This document shows, piece after piece, positions 35,622-45,500 of a DNA stretch of 64,000 nt. The DNA is taken from assembly GCF_018390605.1 (NCBI RefSeq), contig NZ_JAHBGD010000002.1, positions 331,576 to 395,575 on the forward strand, in the 5' to 3' direction. The translations under genes and the position numbers were made by a program. Source of the stretch: Ancylobacter defluvii. GTDB taxonomy: Bacteria > Pseudomonadota > Alphaproteobacteria > Rhizobiales > Xanthobacteraceae. Under the pieces are notes generated by a model. The model saw nothing but the letters and a program-made list of their open reading frames with translations. It was not told the DNA's origin and made no database searches. Numbering within the stretch: the stretch's first letter is position 1; each line of letters begins with the position of its first letter.

Positions 35622-35903
35622 ATGCAGCTGGAGCTTGTCGAGTTCAGGAACATTTCGCCACACCGTAGCGTCGAGTACATGGTCGATGCCTTGATCGTCC
35701 CGGCGGGTGGAGGATTCCCAGATTTCTGGCGCGCTCAGGGAACGGTCGAAGAGCGATCGCCGTTCGACCTTGAAGGTCATGGCATGTGGGAGGAGAAGAA
35801 GAGCGCCATTGCCCACGCCCTCGAAGCGGACGGGTACGCAGACATCAAGCGCACACTGGCTCGGTATGACGGCCCGCCCATCCCCCCGGCGGAGTGGATC
35901 TAG
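35622..35903 (+). CDS. Small hypothetical protein
   Basis: A 93-residue protein starting MQLELVEFRNISPHRSVEYM with a mixed helix/strand pattern (FRNISPHRSVEYMVDALIV, HALEADGYADIKRTLARYDG). No motif recognised. Its stop overlaps the GTG start of the DUF3102 fragment. Moderate GC and sensible codon use suggest a real gene. Confidence 0.55.
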   Translation: MQLELVEFRNISPHRSVEYMVDALIVPAGGGFPDFWRAQGTVEERSPFDLEGHGMWEEKKSAIAHALEADGYADIKRTLARYDGPPIPPAEWI

Positions 35904-36175
35904 CCGCTTCTGCGCGGGCTGCTGCCGAGCGCATCCGGGGACGGATGCAACTTGCCGCCGAGAGCATCATTGAAGTCGGCCGCGAGCTTATCCAGCAGAA
36001 GAAAGACCTAGGGCACGGGAATTTCTTGGCATGGATTGAAGCTGAGTTCGGGATGAGCGACGAAACCGCGCGCAAATGGATGCGCGTTGCTTCTGAAATA
36101 GGTGACAAATTCCAATCTAGTTGGAATTTGCCGGCGTCAACACTTTATGCACTTTCTTCCCCCTCCACCAGCAGG
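35894..36175 (+). pseudogene. DUF3102 protein, truncated by an IS remnant
   Basis: About 90 residues match DUF3102, found in plasmid/phage replication or partition-linked proteins: AAESIIEVGRELIQQKKDLG, FLAWIEAEFGMSDETARKW, then MRVASEIGDKFQSSWNL and STLYALSSPST. In intact members the protein continues for 100 or more residues; here it runs into transposase sequence near 36165-36180 and the C-terminal half is lost. The GTG start at 35894 overlaps the end of the previous gene. Confidence 0.72.
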
Positions 36176-36617
36176 CAGCCTGCGGAAAAGGGGGGCCCAG
36201 GATCAGGCGTTGGGGCGTTCCCGAGGTGGACTGACGACCAAGATACACATGCTCGCCGACGCGCTCGGCCGCCCGCTGCGTTTCATCGTCACCGCCGGCC
36301 AGGCCGGCGATGCCCCGCAAGCGGCAGCGCTGCTCGAGGGGCAGCCGGGGCAGGCCGTACTCGCCGACAAAGCCTATGACAGTGGCGCCTTGCGCGCGAC
36401 AATCGCCGGAATGAACGCCGCGGCCGTCATTCCCTCCAACCGGTGCCGCAAGATCGTCATTCCCCACGACGTCGACACCTACAAGCATCGCAACCGGATC
36501 GAGCGATGCTTCTCAAGGCTCAAGCACTTCCGCCGCTTCGCCACCCGCTACGACCGCCGAACAATCCACTTCACAGGCTTCGTTCATCTCGCTGGCGCCA
36601 TGATCTGGCTCAAATGA
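36176..36617 (+). mobile_element. IS5-family (IS427-like) transposase remnant
   Basis: The C-terminal part of an IS5-type transposase in one frame: QALGRSRGGLTTKIHMLADA, GQAVLADKAYDSGALR with the second catalytic Asp, and NRIERCFSRLKHFRRFATRY with the catalytic Glu. The N-terminal half, including the first catalytic Asp, is missing, so it cannot transpose. The left boundary joins the DUF3102 fragment; the right end of the element is somewhere in 36618-36650. Confidence 0.82.
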
Positions 36618-36755
36618 ATGTCGATCCGACCTAGGGGATCCCTCTGTGGATTGGTTGGCCGGCGCCCCTCCCGGCGATGTCGTGCACCACAGGCTTTTTG
36701 GAGCTTCCGCCTTTGGTGGCACCGATTGAAATCGCGAACTCCAACCGCCGGAGTT

Positions 36756-36778
36756 GACCGATACCGTTGAAAAAGTCG
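36756..36778 (+). repeat. Left terminal inverted repeat of the IS1182-family element
   Basis: Contains GTTGAAAAAGTCG at 36766-36778, preceded by ten bases that match the right end with four mismatches. Confidence 0.7.
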
Positions 36779-36832
36779 GCCATTGTAGCGCAGCCGCCGG
36801 GCAGCGAATTTAGCCGATCGAGGCTCGCCCTC

Positions 36833-38218
36833 TCATGCGGGCCTGATCTGCGGCCCGTTTGGCAGAAGCTTGGCGAGTTTTCTGAGATTCTGGGCTGCTG
36901 CGGCGAGATGGAACTCGTCTCTGGCGCCGTTCGGTTCGCGCAGGCGCAGCCGGTCGAGCCTCAGGATGCGCTTGAGATGGGCGAAGAGCATCTCGACCTT
37001 CTTCCGCTCCCGCCGCGAGACGACATAGGCGTCGGTCTGCACGATGTCTCTGGCCATGTCGCGGGCACCCTCGTGGATCGAGCGTAGGATTTTGCGGGCC
37101 GGCGTGTTGGGGCAGCACTGCGGCTTCAGCGAGCAGGCATCGCAGGCAAATTTGCTGGCGTGGTAGCGCATCAGGCCCTTCTCATCGACAAGCGGGCGCT
37201 CTGTTCGATAGACCTTCTGGCGCTGCCTCAGCTCCTTCCCGCCCGGGCAGATGTAAGAGATCGCGGTCGTGGTCATAGCCGAAGTCGGAGCAGCTGAAGG
37301 TGCCGTCGCTGCGCTGGGATTTGTCGAAGACCGGGATATTCGGCTCGATCCCACGCTCATGCACCAGCCAGGCGAGGTTCTCGGCCGAGCCGTATGCGCT
37401 ATCGGCGGCGAGCCGGGCCGGCCAGAGGCCGAAGCGCTCCTGCGTCCGGTCGAGCATGGTTCGGGCCGAGCCGACTTCGGCCTGCCGGATAGCGCGGCTG
37501 GCCTCGACATCGACGATGACGGAGTGATCGAGGTCGATCAGATAGTTGGTGGCGTAAGCGAAGAAGGCGTGGCCCTTCAGGGCTCCGGTCCATTGCGCCG
37601 CCGGATCAGAGCGGGAGACGAACTTCGGCTTGGCTTCGCTGGCAGCGCCCCAGGCGGCCTCGTCGAGCGTTTCGAGATACTCGCGCACCGAGCGCCGTGT
37701 TCGGGCGAGATCATCCCAATCGACCGCCTCGGACGCTTCAGCCGAGCGTTGCTTGTTGGCGTCGGCCTTGATCAGGCTGGCATCGGCCGCGAAGCCTTCG
37801 CCGCCGACGAGCCCTTCCGCGATGCAGCGCCGGACGGTCGTCTCGAACAGTTCGCGCAGGAGATCACTGTCACGGAAGCGGCCATGCCGGTTCTTCGAGA
37901 AGGTCGAGTGGTCGGGCACATCGCCCTCCAGCCCGAGCCGGCATAATCAGCGATAGGCCAGGTTGAGATGAACTTCCTCGCAAAGGCGCCGCTCCGAGCG
38001 GATGCCGAAGCAATAGCCGATGAGCAGAATCCGGATCATCAGCTCCGGATCGATCGAGGGCCGCCCCATCTCGCTGTAGAACGGTCGCAGATGCGCGCGG
38101 ATATCGGAGAGATCGACAAGCGATCGATGGCGCGCACCCAATGATCGTCCGGCACATGACGCTCAAGGCTAAACTCGTAAAACAGCGCCTCTTGCGCCAC
38201 TCGCCGTTCGCCCATCAT
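36833..38218 (-). pseudogene. IS1182-family transposase pseudogene
   Basis: Reassembled across frames, the protein would be about 460 residues. The start at 38218 reads MMGERRVAQEALFYEFSLER. A one-base loss near 38120 shifts the frame before LVDLSDIRAHLRPFYSEMGR. Then LCEEVHLNLAYR is followed by TGA at 37947-37949 where the family has TGG (Trp). GLEGDVPDHSTFSKNRHGR resumes and continues through the DDE core (GFAADASLIKADANKQR, LAADSAYGSAENLAW) to an extra T near 37255. The last part, ICPGGKELRQRQKVYRTERP to RKKVEMLFAHLKRILRLDRL, ends at 36833. Confidence 0.85.
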
Positions 38219-38274
38219 CGCGCCGCTCTCCGACCAAGGACAACTGAATCAGGACTTCATTGCCCCAGCAACCG

Positions 38275-38297
38275 CGACTTTTTCAACGACATCGACC
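38275..38297 (-). repeat. Right terminal inverted repeat of the IS1182-family element
   Basis: Carries CGACTTTTTCAAC at 38275-38287, the reverse complement of the left-end core, plus ten partly matching outer bases. Confidence 0.7.
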
Positions 38298-38314
38298 CTT
38301 AACCGACGCTGGCG

Positions 38315-38527
38315 ATGTCTGGTTTGGGCACGTTCGTCGCGTCGGTTTTTCCGATCGGCATGGGGCCAAAGGTAAAGTGGCGGCTTCTGGAGAGTAAGGC
38401 TGGGAAAGCCGACGTCCCATATACGTTCCAGGTCCACATGCAGTTCGAATCTCGCTCGGGGGGCGTGCGCGAACCTCAGCCCGAAGCGCAACAGCAAGAT
38501 GCTATCTATCTAATAGTAGAAGAATAA
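38315..38527 (+). CDS. Possible small hypothetical protein or gene fragment
   Basis: A 70-residue frame (MSGLGTFVASVFPIGMGPKV, then VHMQFESRSGG and a Gln/Glu-rich end) with plausible composition, and a good terminator 80 bp downstream at 38608. It starts just outside the right IS end, so it may be the 3' part of a gene cut by that insertion. No family recognised. Confidence 0.35.
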   Translation: MSGLGTFVASVFPIGMGPKVKWRLLESKAGKADVPYTFQVHMQFESRSGGVREPQPEAQQQDAIYLIVEE

Positions 38528-38607
38528 AGGGATTTTGTCTGGAAATCAGCGGTGTTTGACGGACTGATTGAGATTCGAACGCGTACACCGAAATAGTCGA
38601 CCAGCGT

Positions 38608-38633
38608 CCGGACGAGACCTGAGTCCGGTTTTT
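38608..38633 (+). terminator. Rho-independent terminator
   Basis: A CCGGAC/GTCCGG stem with a nine-base loop, followed by TTTTT. It closes whatever transcription enters from the IS side, probably from the small frame ending at 38527. Confidence 0.65.
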
Positions 38634-38797
38634 GAGGTTGGCAAACCTCGCTTTGGCCACCAGATGAAGGCGAAACCGAATGTCCGCTGCCAAGAAGCGA
38701 TCTAATGTCTCTTCTTGGCGCCGGCATGCCAACACCGACCTCTTCGCGACCAGCTCTTATGGCATTAGCTTAGACGGGGTTGCTTCTCGGAAGGAGG

Positions 38798-39427
38798 ATG
38801 CCATGCACGTCAATCAAGAGACCAACCCACAGCACGAGCCTTGAAACGCCGGCCGGATCCGTCGGTGCCAAACCTCCCCATAAGCCCAAGCATATCTGGG
38901 CGCTGCGCACGCGGCTGCAGATTGCCAATCGGGTGCGCGATCTCGCCATGTTCAACCTTGCCATCGACAGCAAGCTGCGTGGCTGCGATCTGGTCACACT
39001 GAAGGTCGGCGATGTTTTCTCCGGCAGCGGTATTCGCACGAGATCGGTGGTCGTCCAGCACAAGACCGGACAGCCGGTTCCCTTCGAGATCACCGAACCG
39101 ACGAAGGGTGCACTCGCTGCGTGGCTCGCAATCCGGCGCGCAAAGGGAAGCGATTGGCTTTTGCCGAGCCGCAGCCATAGTGGAGTACATGTGATTAGGC
39201 AGTATGGACGTCTCGTCGATCAATGGGTAAGCCTGATCGGCCTAAATCCGGCTGATAACGGGACGCACAGCCTGCGACGAACAAAGGTCTCCATCCTCTA
39301 CAAGCGGACCGGAAATCTGCGTGCCTGTCAGCTCCTGCTTGGTCATACGAAGCTCGAAAGCACCGTGCGCTATCTCGGGATCGAAGTGGACGACGCCCTG
39401 AGCTTATCGGAGCAAACGGAGATCTGA
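38798..39427 (+). CDS. Small tyrosine recombinase/integrase, N-terminal frame suspect
   Basis: A 209-residue site-specific recombinase of the short XerD-like group common on rhizobial plasmids. The catalytic residues are present: Arg in DSKLRGCDLVTLKVGDV, the HxxR box as THSLRRTKVS, the second His in LLLGHTKLES, and the nucleophilic Tyr in TVRYLGIEVDD. Homologues start with a sequence like MxxxxETNPQHEP; here that peptide is encoded in another frame from the ATG at 38803, with AAGGAGG well placed, and then meets a stop. A one-base frameshift near 38845 therefore probably separates start and body; the ATG at 38798 is too close to that ribosome binding site. Confidence 0.75.
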   Translation: MPCTSIKRPTHSTSLETPAGSVGAKPPHKPKHIWALRTRLQIANRVRDLAMFNLAIDSKLRGCDLVTLKVGDVFSGSGIRTRSVVVQHKTGQPVPFEITEPTKGALAAWLAIRRAKGSDWLLPSRSHSGVHVIRQYGRLVDQWVSLIGLNPADNGTHSLRRTKVSILYKRTGNLRACQLLLGHTKLESTVRYLGIEVDDALSLSEQTEI

Positions 39428-39559
39428 GGTTTAGCACTGGCTATTCTAGGGACTGCCGGTGCCGCTGACCCAATGCCAACATTCCGGAGATCCGCTGCTA
39501 GAAGAAGCACGCAATGCTCAAGTGCTATGTGCTTCGCAGCCCTGTCTTCGTGAACCAGA

Positions 39560-42500
39560 TTACGATGTTGCGAGATCTGGAGGTGTCGCGCGCTGGCAGC
39601 CCAATACAATCAGCAAGTCGTGAGCCCTGCTGTCGATTCTGATAGTGGCGGACCTGCCGGACGATGCCAGACGAACGCCGTCGAGCACGGAATAGGATTT
39701 GCCGGCCTCGCCATCAGCCCGAACCTCGATCCTGCAAATGGTTTTGCCTAAGGTCACCGTCGCCTCGAATCCCAGCCATGCGAAGGGGATGCAGGGGGTG
39801 ACGAGCAGGAAATCGCCTTCCCGGCGAATGCCGAGAATGCCTTCGACGCCAGCCCGATGCATCCAGCCGGCGGACCCCGTGTACCAGGTCCAGCCGCCGC
39901 GTCCGGCATGGGGGGCGACCGAATAGATATCGGCGGCAACCACATAGGGCTCGACCTTGTAACGTTCGGCTTCATCCATCGTGCGGGCGTGATTGATCGG
40001 GTTGAGCAGTGCGAACAGATCATGCGCCTTGTCGCCAGCGCCCAGCTTGGCGAAGGCGAGCACCGCCCACATGGCGGCGTGGCTGTATTGCCCGCCATTC
40101 TCGCGCAGGCCCGGCGGATATCCCTTGATGTATCCGGGATCGAGGGGCGTGCGATCGAAGGGCGGGGTGAACAGCAGTGCCAGCTTGTCGTCGGTGCGGA
40201 TGAGATGACGCTCCAGCGAGGCCATCGCCTTCGCGGCACGCAGGCTGTCGGCAGCACCGGACAGCACTGCCCAGGACTGCGCGATAGAGTCGATGCGGCA
40301 TTCGCCGCTGTCCTTCGAGCCGAGCCAGGTGCCGTCATCGAACGTCGCCCGCCGATACCACTCGCCGTCCCATGCTGAGCGCTCCAGCGCCCGCCGCACC
40401 GAGGCGGCATGAGCCCGCCAGCGGCGGGCACGCTCGGGATCGCGTTCGTCGGCGAAGGGAGCAAACATCTCGATGGTGCGGATCAGCAGCCAGCCGAGCC
40501 AGACACTTTCGCCTTTGCCAGCCTCGCCGACGCGGTTCATGCCGTCATTCCAGTCGCCAGTGCCGATCAGCGGCAGTCCGAGCGCGCCGGAGAGCGCAAC
40601 AGCATGGTCGAGGCCGCTGGCGCAATGCTCGAACAGCGGCCCCGTCGCGTCTGCCGGCATCGGCTGGAAGAAGTGCTCGTGCTCCTCCGGCCGCAATTGC
40701 GGACCGTCGAGATAGGGCACGGGCTCGTCGAGGATCGCCGCGTCGCCGGAACTGGCGATATAGGTTGCGGTGGCGAAGGCGAGCCAGACGTGGTCGTCGG
40801 ATATGCGGGTGCGCACGCCCTGGCCCGATTGCGGCAGCCACCAATGCTGGACGTCACCCTCGGCGAACTGCCGCCCGGCGGCGTGCAATATATGGCCGCG
40901 CGTCTCTGCCGGCAGCGCCAGTATCAGCGCCATGCCGTCCTGCAACTGGTCACGGAAGCCATACGCTCCGCTGGCCTGATAGAAGGCAGAGCGCGCGGTG
41001 ATGCGGCAGGCCAGCGTCTGATACAGCAGCCAACCGTTCAGCATGATGTCCATTGCCCGGTCCGGCGTCTTCACCTGCACGGTGCCGAGGATCGTGTTCC
41101 AGCGATCCGTCACGGCGCCGAGAACAGCGTCTAGGTCCGCTTCGCGATAGCGAGCGATCAACGCCCGCACCTCGTCCACCGAATCACACTGGCCGAGGAA
41201 TGACACGACCTCGACGCTCTCGCCTATGCCGAGCTCGATCACCGTTTGCAGGGCGGCGCACGGGTCGAGACCGGCGCCGGTCCGGCCGGAAAGTGGTTCG
41301 ATGGCCGCGAGGCCGAGCGGCGACGCGGGCCCGCCATGTCGGCCGAGGAACTCGGTACGGTCCGCGGTCCAGGAAGTCTGGCGGCCGGCGAGATCGGCGA
41401 AGGCGACGCGGGAGCCAAAAGTGGTGCTCCAGCGATTGCGCGCCAGCAGCGCGCCGCTTGGTTCGTCGATCTCGGTGGTGATGAACGGGGCGGCGGCCCC
41501 ACGCGACCTGCCGAGTACCCATTCCGCATAGGCGGTCACCGAGAACCGGCGCGGCCGGCCGGACAGGTTGGTGAGCTTCAGGCGCGAGATCTTGATCGGA
41601 TTGTCGAGCGGCACGAAGTGCACGAGGTCGAGGGCGATGCCGTGCGCCTCATGCTCAAAGCGGCTATAGCCAAAGCCGTGCCGCGCAACATAAATGCCGT
41701 CATCACGGATCGGCTGCGCGGTCGGGCTCCAGAGCTCACCGCTCTCCTCGTCCCGCACATAGATCGCCTCGCCCGCAGGGTCGACAACGGCATCGTTCGA
41801 CCATTGGGTAAGCTGGTTCTCGCGGCTGTTCTGCGCCCAGCTATAGCCGCTGCCCTCCGCCGAGATCTGAAAGCCGAAGCCGGAATTGGCGATCACGTTG
41901 ATCCAGGGCGCCGGGGTCGTGCGACCCCTGTCGAGAACGGTCACATACTCACGCCCATCCTTGTCGAACCCGCCGAGGCCGTTAAAGAATTCAAGCGATG
42001 GCGGCTGGCGCGGCGGCGCGGGGTTCGGCAGCGTGGCGAGGGGACGGCTGCGCCGACGGACAACAGGTAGCTCCGGCATGCGGCGCATGCGGGCGAGCTG
42101 GTCGGCGATGGTGCCGCGCCGCGCCACCAATACGATGCGGGCGACGGACTGCAGCATCGCGCGCGAGTCCACGCTCATGAGGTCGGCGCGCAGCACGTGG
42201 ACCGATCCCTTGGCTGGCTCGTCGTGGGGAATCGGGCGGGATGCACTCGTGCGTACCGCCGTCTCAATAGCAATCTGAAGATCCTGCGCATAGGAGGAGG
42301 CGCGCTCATTGACGATGACGAGGTCGACCGCGAGCCGCTTCATCCGCCAATATTCCCAGGCCCGCAGCAACTGGCGCATCTGGGCGATGTCCTCGATATC
42401 GTCGATGCGCAGCAGAACGATCGGCAGGTCGCCGGAAATGGAATGCTGCCAGAGGCCCGATTGTGGGCCGGCGCCTCGCAGGATGGCTTCGGAGGGCGCA

Positions 42501-45500
42501 CGAAGGCGCCGGTCCGCGTAGAGCAGCGGGGCGGCCAGCCGCTGGAAATCAGCAGCCTCCTCCATGTTCACGTCGATGTGGCGGAGCTGGACTTGGGCCT
42601 GCGTCCACGCCAGCGTCCGGGCACGGTCGAAGGCATTGCGGTCGTGATGAGTGTCGATGAGGTCGACGAGTTCGTCGCGCGACGACGCCACCACGGTCCA
42701 GAACGCGATACGGGCGATTCTACCCGGCGCGATGCGCACGCTCTGGCGCAGCGAGAAGATCGGGTCCAGCACGGTGCCGACGGTGTTCGACAACGCACCG
42801 CTCGACATGGCCTGAGCCGTGCCGATGTTACGGCCGCGACCGACAAAGCGTTCACGGGCGGTCTCATATTGCGGATCAGCGGTGATCTCGCCTTCCACGA
42901 CCGTGAAATGTGCTGCCCATATCTGTGGCTCGCCCGGCGAGCGGGGGCGCCGCGTGGCGATAACAGCGCCGAATTCCGGCAGGTGCTCGGTCTCGACGAA
43001 CATCTTGGCAAAGGCCGGATGAGCATTGTCGGCGGCCGACGTCGTCAGCACCAGCTCGGCATAGGAGGTGAGTTCGATCTCCCGGGCGCGCCGGCCGCTA
43101 TTGGTGAGCGAGACGCGGCGAACCTCGCCATCGTGCTCGCCGGAGATGACGACATCCATCATCGTCGTCAGGCCGATATCTTGACGGATGAATTCCGCGT
43201 GGTCCTCGCTGAACAGGACATCGGTCTCGCCGGCGACATCCGCCATCGGCTGGGTGGTTGCCGACCAGACGTTCCCGCTCTTTGTGTCGCGCAGGAAGAT
43301 GAACGACCCCCCGTCGTCGCGGGTGGCATCCTCGCGCCAGCGCGTCACGGCAATGTCGCGCCAATGGCTGTAGCCGCCGCCCGCCGCAGTCATCATCACG
43401 GCATAGCTGCCATTGGAGAGCAGATGCGTGATCGGCGCTCCCGGCGCGGGCGAGATGAGGCGACGCACCGTCGCGCCATCACTCAAGGCATCGCCGGCCG
43501 CCGCTCGCACCTCCTCGGCGCGGGGACGGGCGACAATCACGTCTCGCGGCGAGCGTTCCTGCAGCAGCAGCTCGCTTGCCTTTATCATAGGCTCGCGGTG
43601 GAAGCGGGCACGCATCTCGCCATCTCGCAAAGTGTTGGCGATGGCGACGATGGTCATGCCCTGATGATGGGCCATGAAGTTGCGGACGATGGCGACGTCT
43701 TCGTCTTCCGGAACACGCGAACGCGTGAAGTCCAGCGCTTCATAAAAGCCGTAGCGCCCCTGCGCACCCAGTCCGGCGAGGCGGGCATAGTTATGCCGCG
43801 CCTGTTCGGGGTCCACCATGCTGGCGAGGCCAGTCGCATAAGGGGCAACGACAACATTGTCCGACAGGCCGCGCTTGAGGCCGAGGCCCGGCACGCCGAA
43901 ATTGGCATATTGATAGGTGAGTTCGATATCGCGCGCATTATAGGCGGATTCCGACATACCCCAGGGAATGCCGAGCGAGCGGGCATAGGATCGCTGCCGC
44001 TCGACAACGAGGCGGTTGGTCTGTTCGAGCACGCTGCCGGCTGGGGCGCGCATCACCAGCGACGGCATGAGATACTCGAACATCGACCCCGACCACGAGA
44101 TCAGCGCCGAGCCGCTGCCGAGCGGCGTCGCGAGCCGCCCGAGCCGGAACCAGTGGCGGGTCGGCGCATCGCCCTTGGCGATGGCGAACAGGCTGGCAAG
44201 GCGGGCTTCCGATGCCAGCAGGTCGTAGCAGCTCGGGTCTAGACCGTTATCGGCAAGCGAATAGCCGATGGAGAGCAGTTTCCGCTCGGGATCGAGCAGA
44301 AAGGCAAAGTTCATCTCCATTGCCATGGTCCGCGCCGCATCTGCCAGCATGCGCAGCCGGGTCTTCGTGGTTGTCGGCGCGGCCAGAAGCTGGAGCCGGT
44401 CGCGCTCATGCTCGTTCACTGCCCGGCCAATCGCTTGGATCCAGAACGCGATGTCCGGCGAGCTGTCGTCCGTGGTCGCCGGGACGATCTCGTGCGCATG
44501 CCGGCCGGCCCTTTCGGCGAGCCGCTTCAGAACCGGGGTTATCGCTTCGAGCGTCTGCACACCGTTCAGCTGGGCGTCAATCTCGTCAAGGATTGCCGCC
44601 AGCGCCTGCCCTTGCGTGCCTCCGGCACTGGGCAGCGCCGACATCGCCTCGCGCGCGAGTGCAAAAGCGTCGGAGACGCCGGCGCGCGCGTTCACGCCGA
44701 CGGGGGCATCGATCCATTCCTCGCAGGCATTTGCGAGCGCGATGAGATGGCCGGCGAGATTGCCGCTGTCGACCGACGAGACATAGGCAGGAGACAAGGC
44801 CGCCAGATCCTGCGTGCCGTACCAGTTAAGAAAATGCCCGCGAAAACGCGGCAATCTCTTCAACGTGGCGAAGGTCGCTTCGAGCCGCGTGATGGTTTCG
44901 ATCGTGCCGGCCCAGCCGAAGTCGCGAGCGGTGACGGCCGAAAGCAGATAAAGGCCGATATTGGTCGGCGAGGTGCGGTGCGCGACGACCGGCTTCGGCA
45001 CCTCCTGAAAATTGTCCGGTGGCAGCATGTTCTCGGCCGGCGTGACGAAAGTCTCGAAAAATCGCCAGGTGCGTCGTGCGATCAGCCGCAGATCGCGTGC
45101 CTCCCGCTCGCCGACGGCGAGGCGTACCGGTACTTTGGGCGAACGGCTGACCCACTGCGCTATCGCCGGAGCGCCCAACCAAAGCAAAGCGAAGGGCAGG
45201 ACAAGCGGCCAAGAGGACCGCTCCAGCGCAAGCGCCGTTGCGGTGACGACGAGTGCGAGGGCAGTCCCGCCCGCCATCTGTCGGTAGAAGCCGAAGCGAT
45301 CCAGACGCGGTGCCGCCGAGGAAGTCGCGGCAGTCGTCCACTCAAGGAGATGGCGGCGGGTTACCAGCAGCCGCAGCAGTGTGCGGATTGCAGCATCCCC
45401 GGCCCGCCAAGCCCGATCGGGAAGAAAGGTGAGAGATAGCCAGGTTTGGGCTGCAGCGAGCCGGATATCGGCGAGCACTTGGCCGAAATGGCTGCGCATC

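Larger units (their letters stand above)
36756..38297 (-). mobile_element. Decayed IS1182-family insertion sequence
   Basis: About 1.54 kb bounded by terminal inverted repeats at 36756-36778 and 38275-38297. The shared 13-bp core is GTTGAAAAAGTCG on each end, read inward, and a further 10 bp match imperfectly. The single gene inside, a transposase on the minus strand, is inactivated by one stop codon and two frameshifts. The element abuts the IS5 remnant region. Confidence 0.82.

Noticed and set aside
36106..36130. A 10-bp inverted repeat CAAATTCCAA/TTGGAATTTG
   Set aside because: It lies inside the DUF3102 reading frame, where the encoded residues (DKFQSSWNL) are those expected for the family, so coding explains it.
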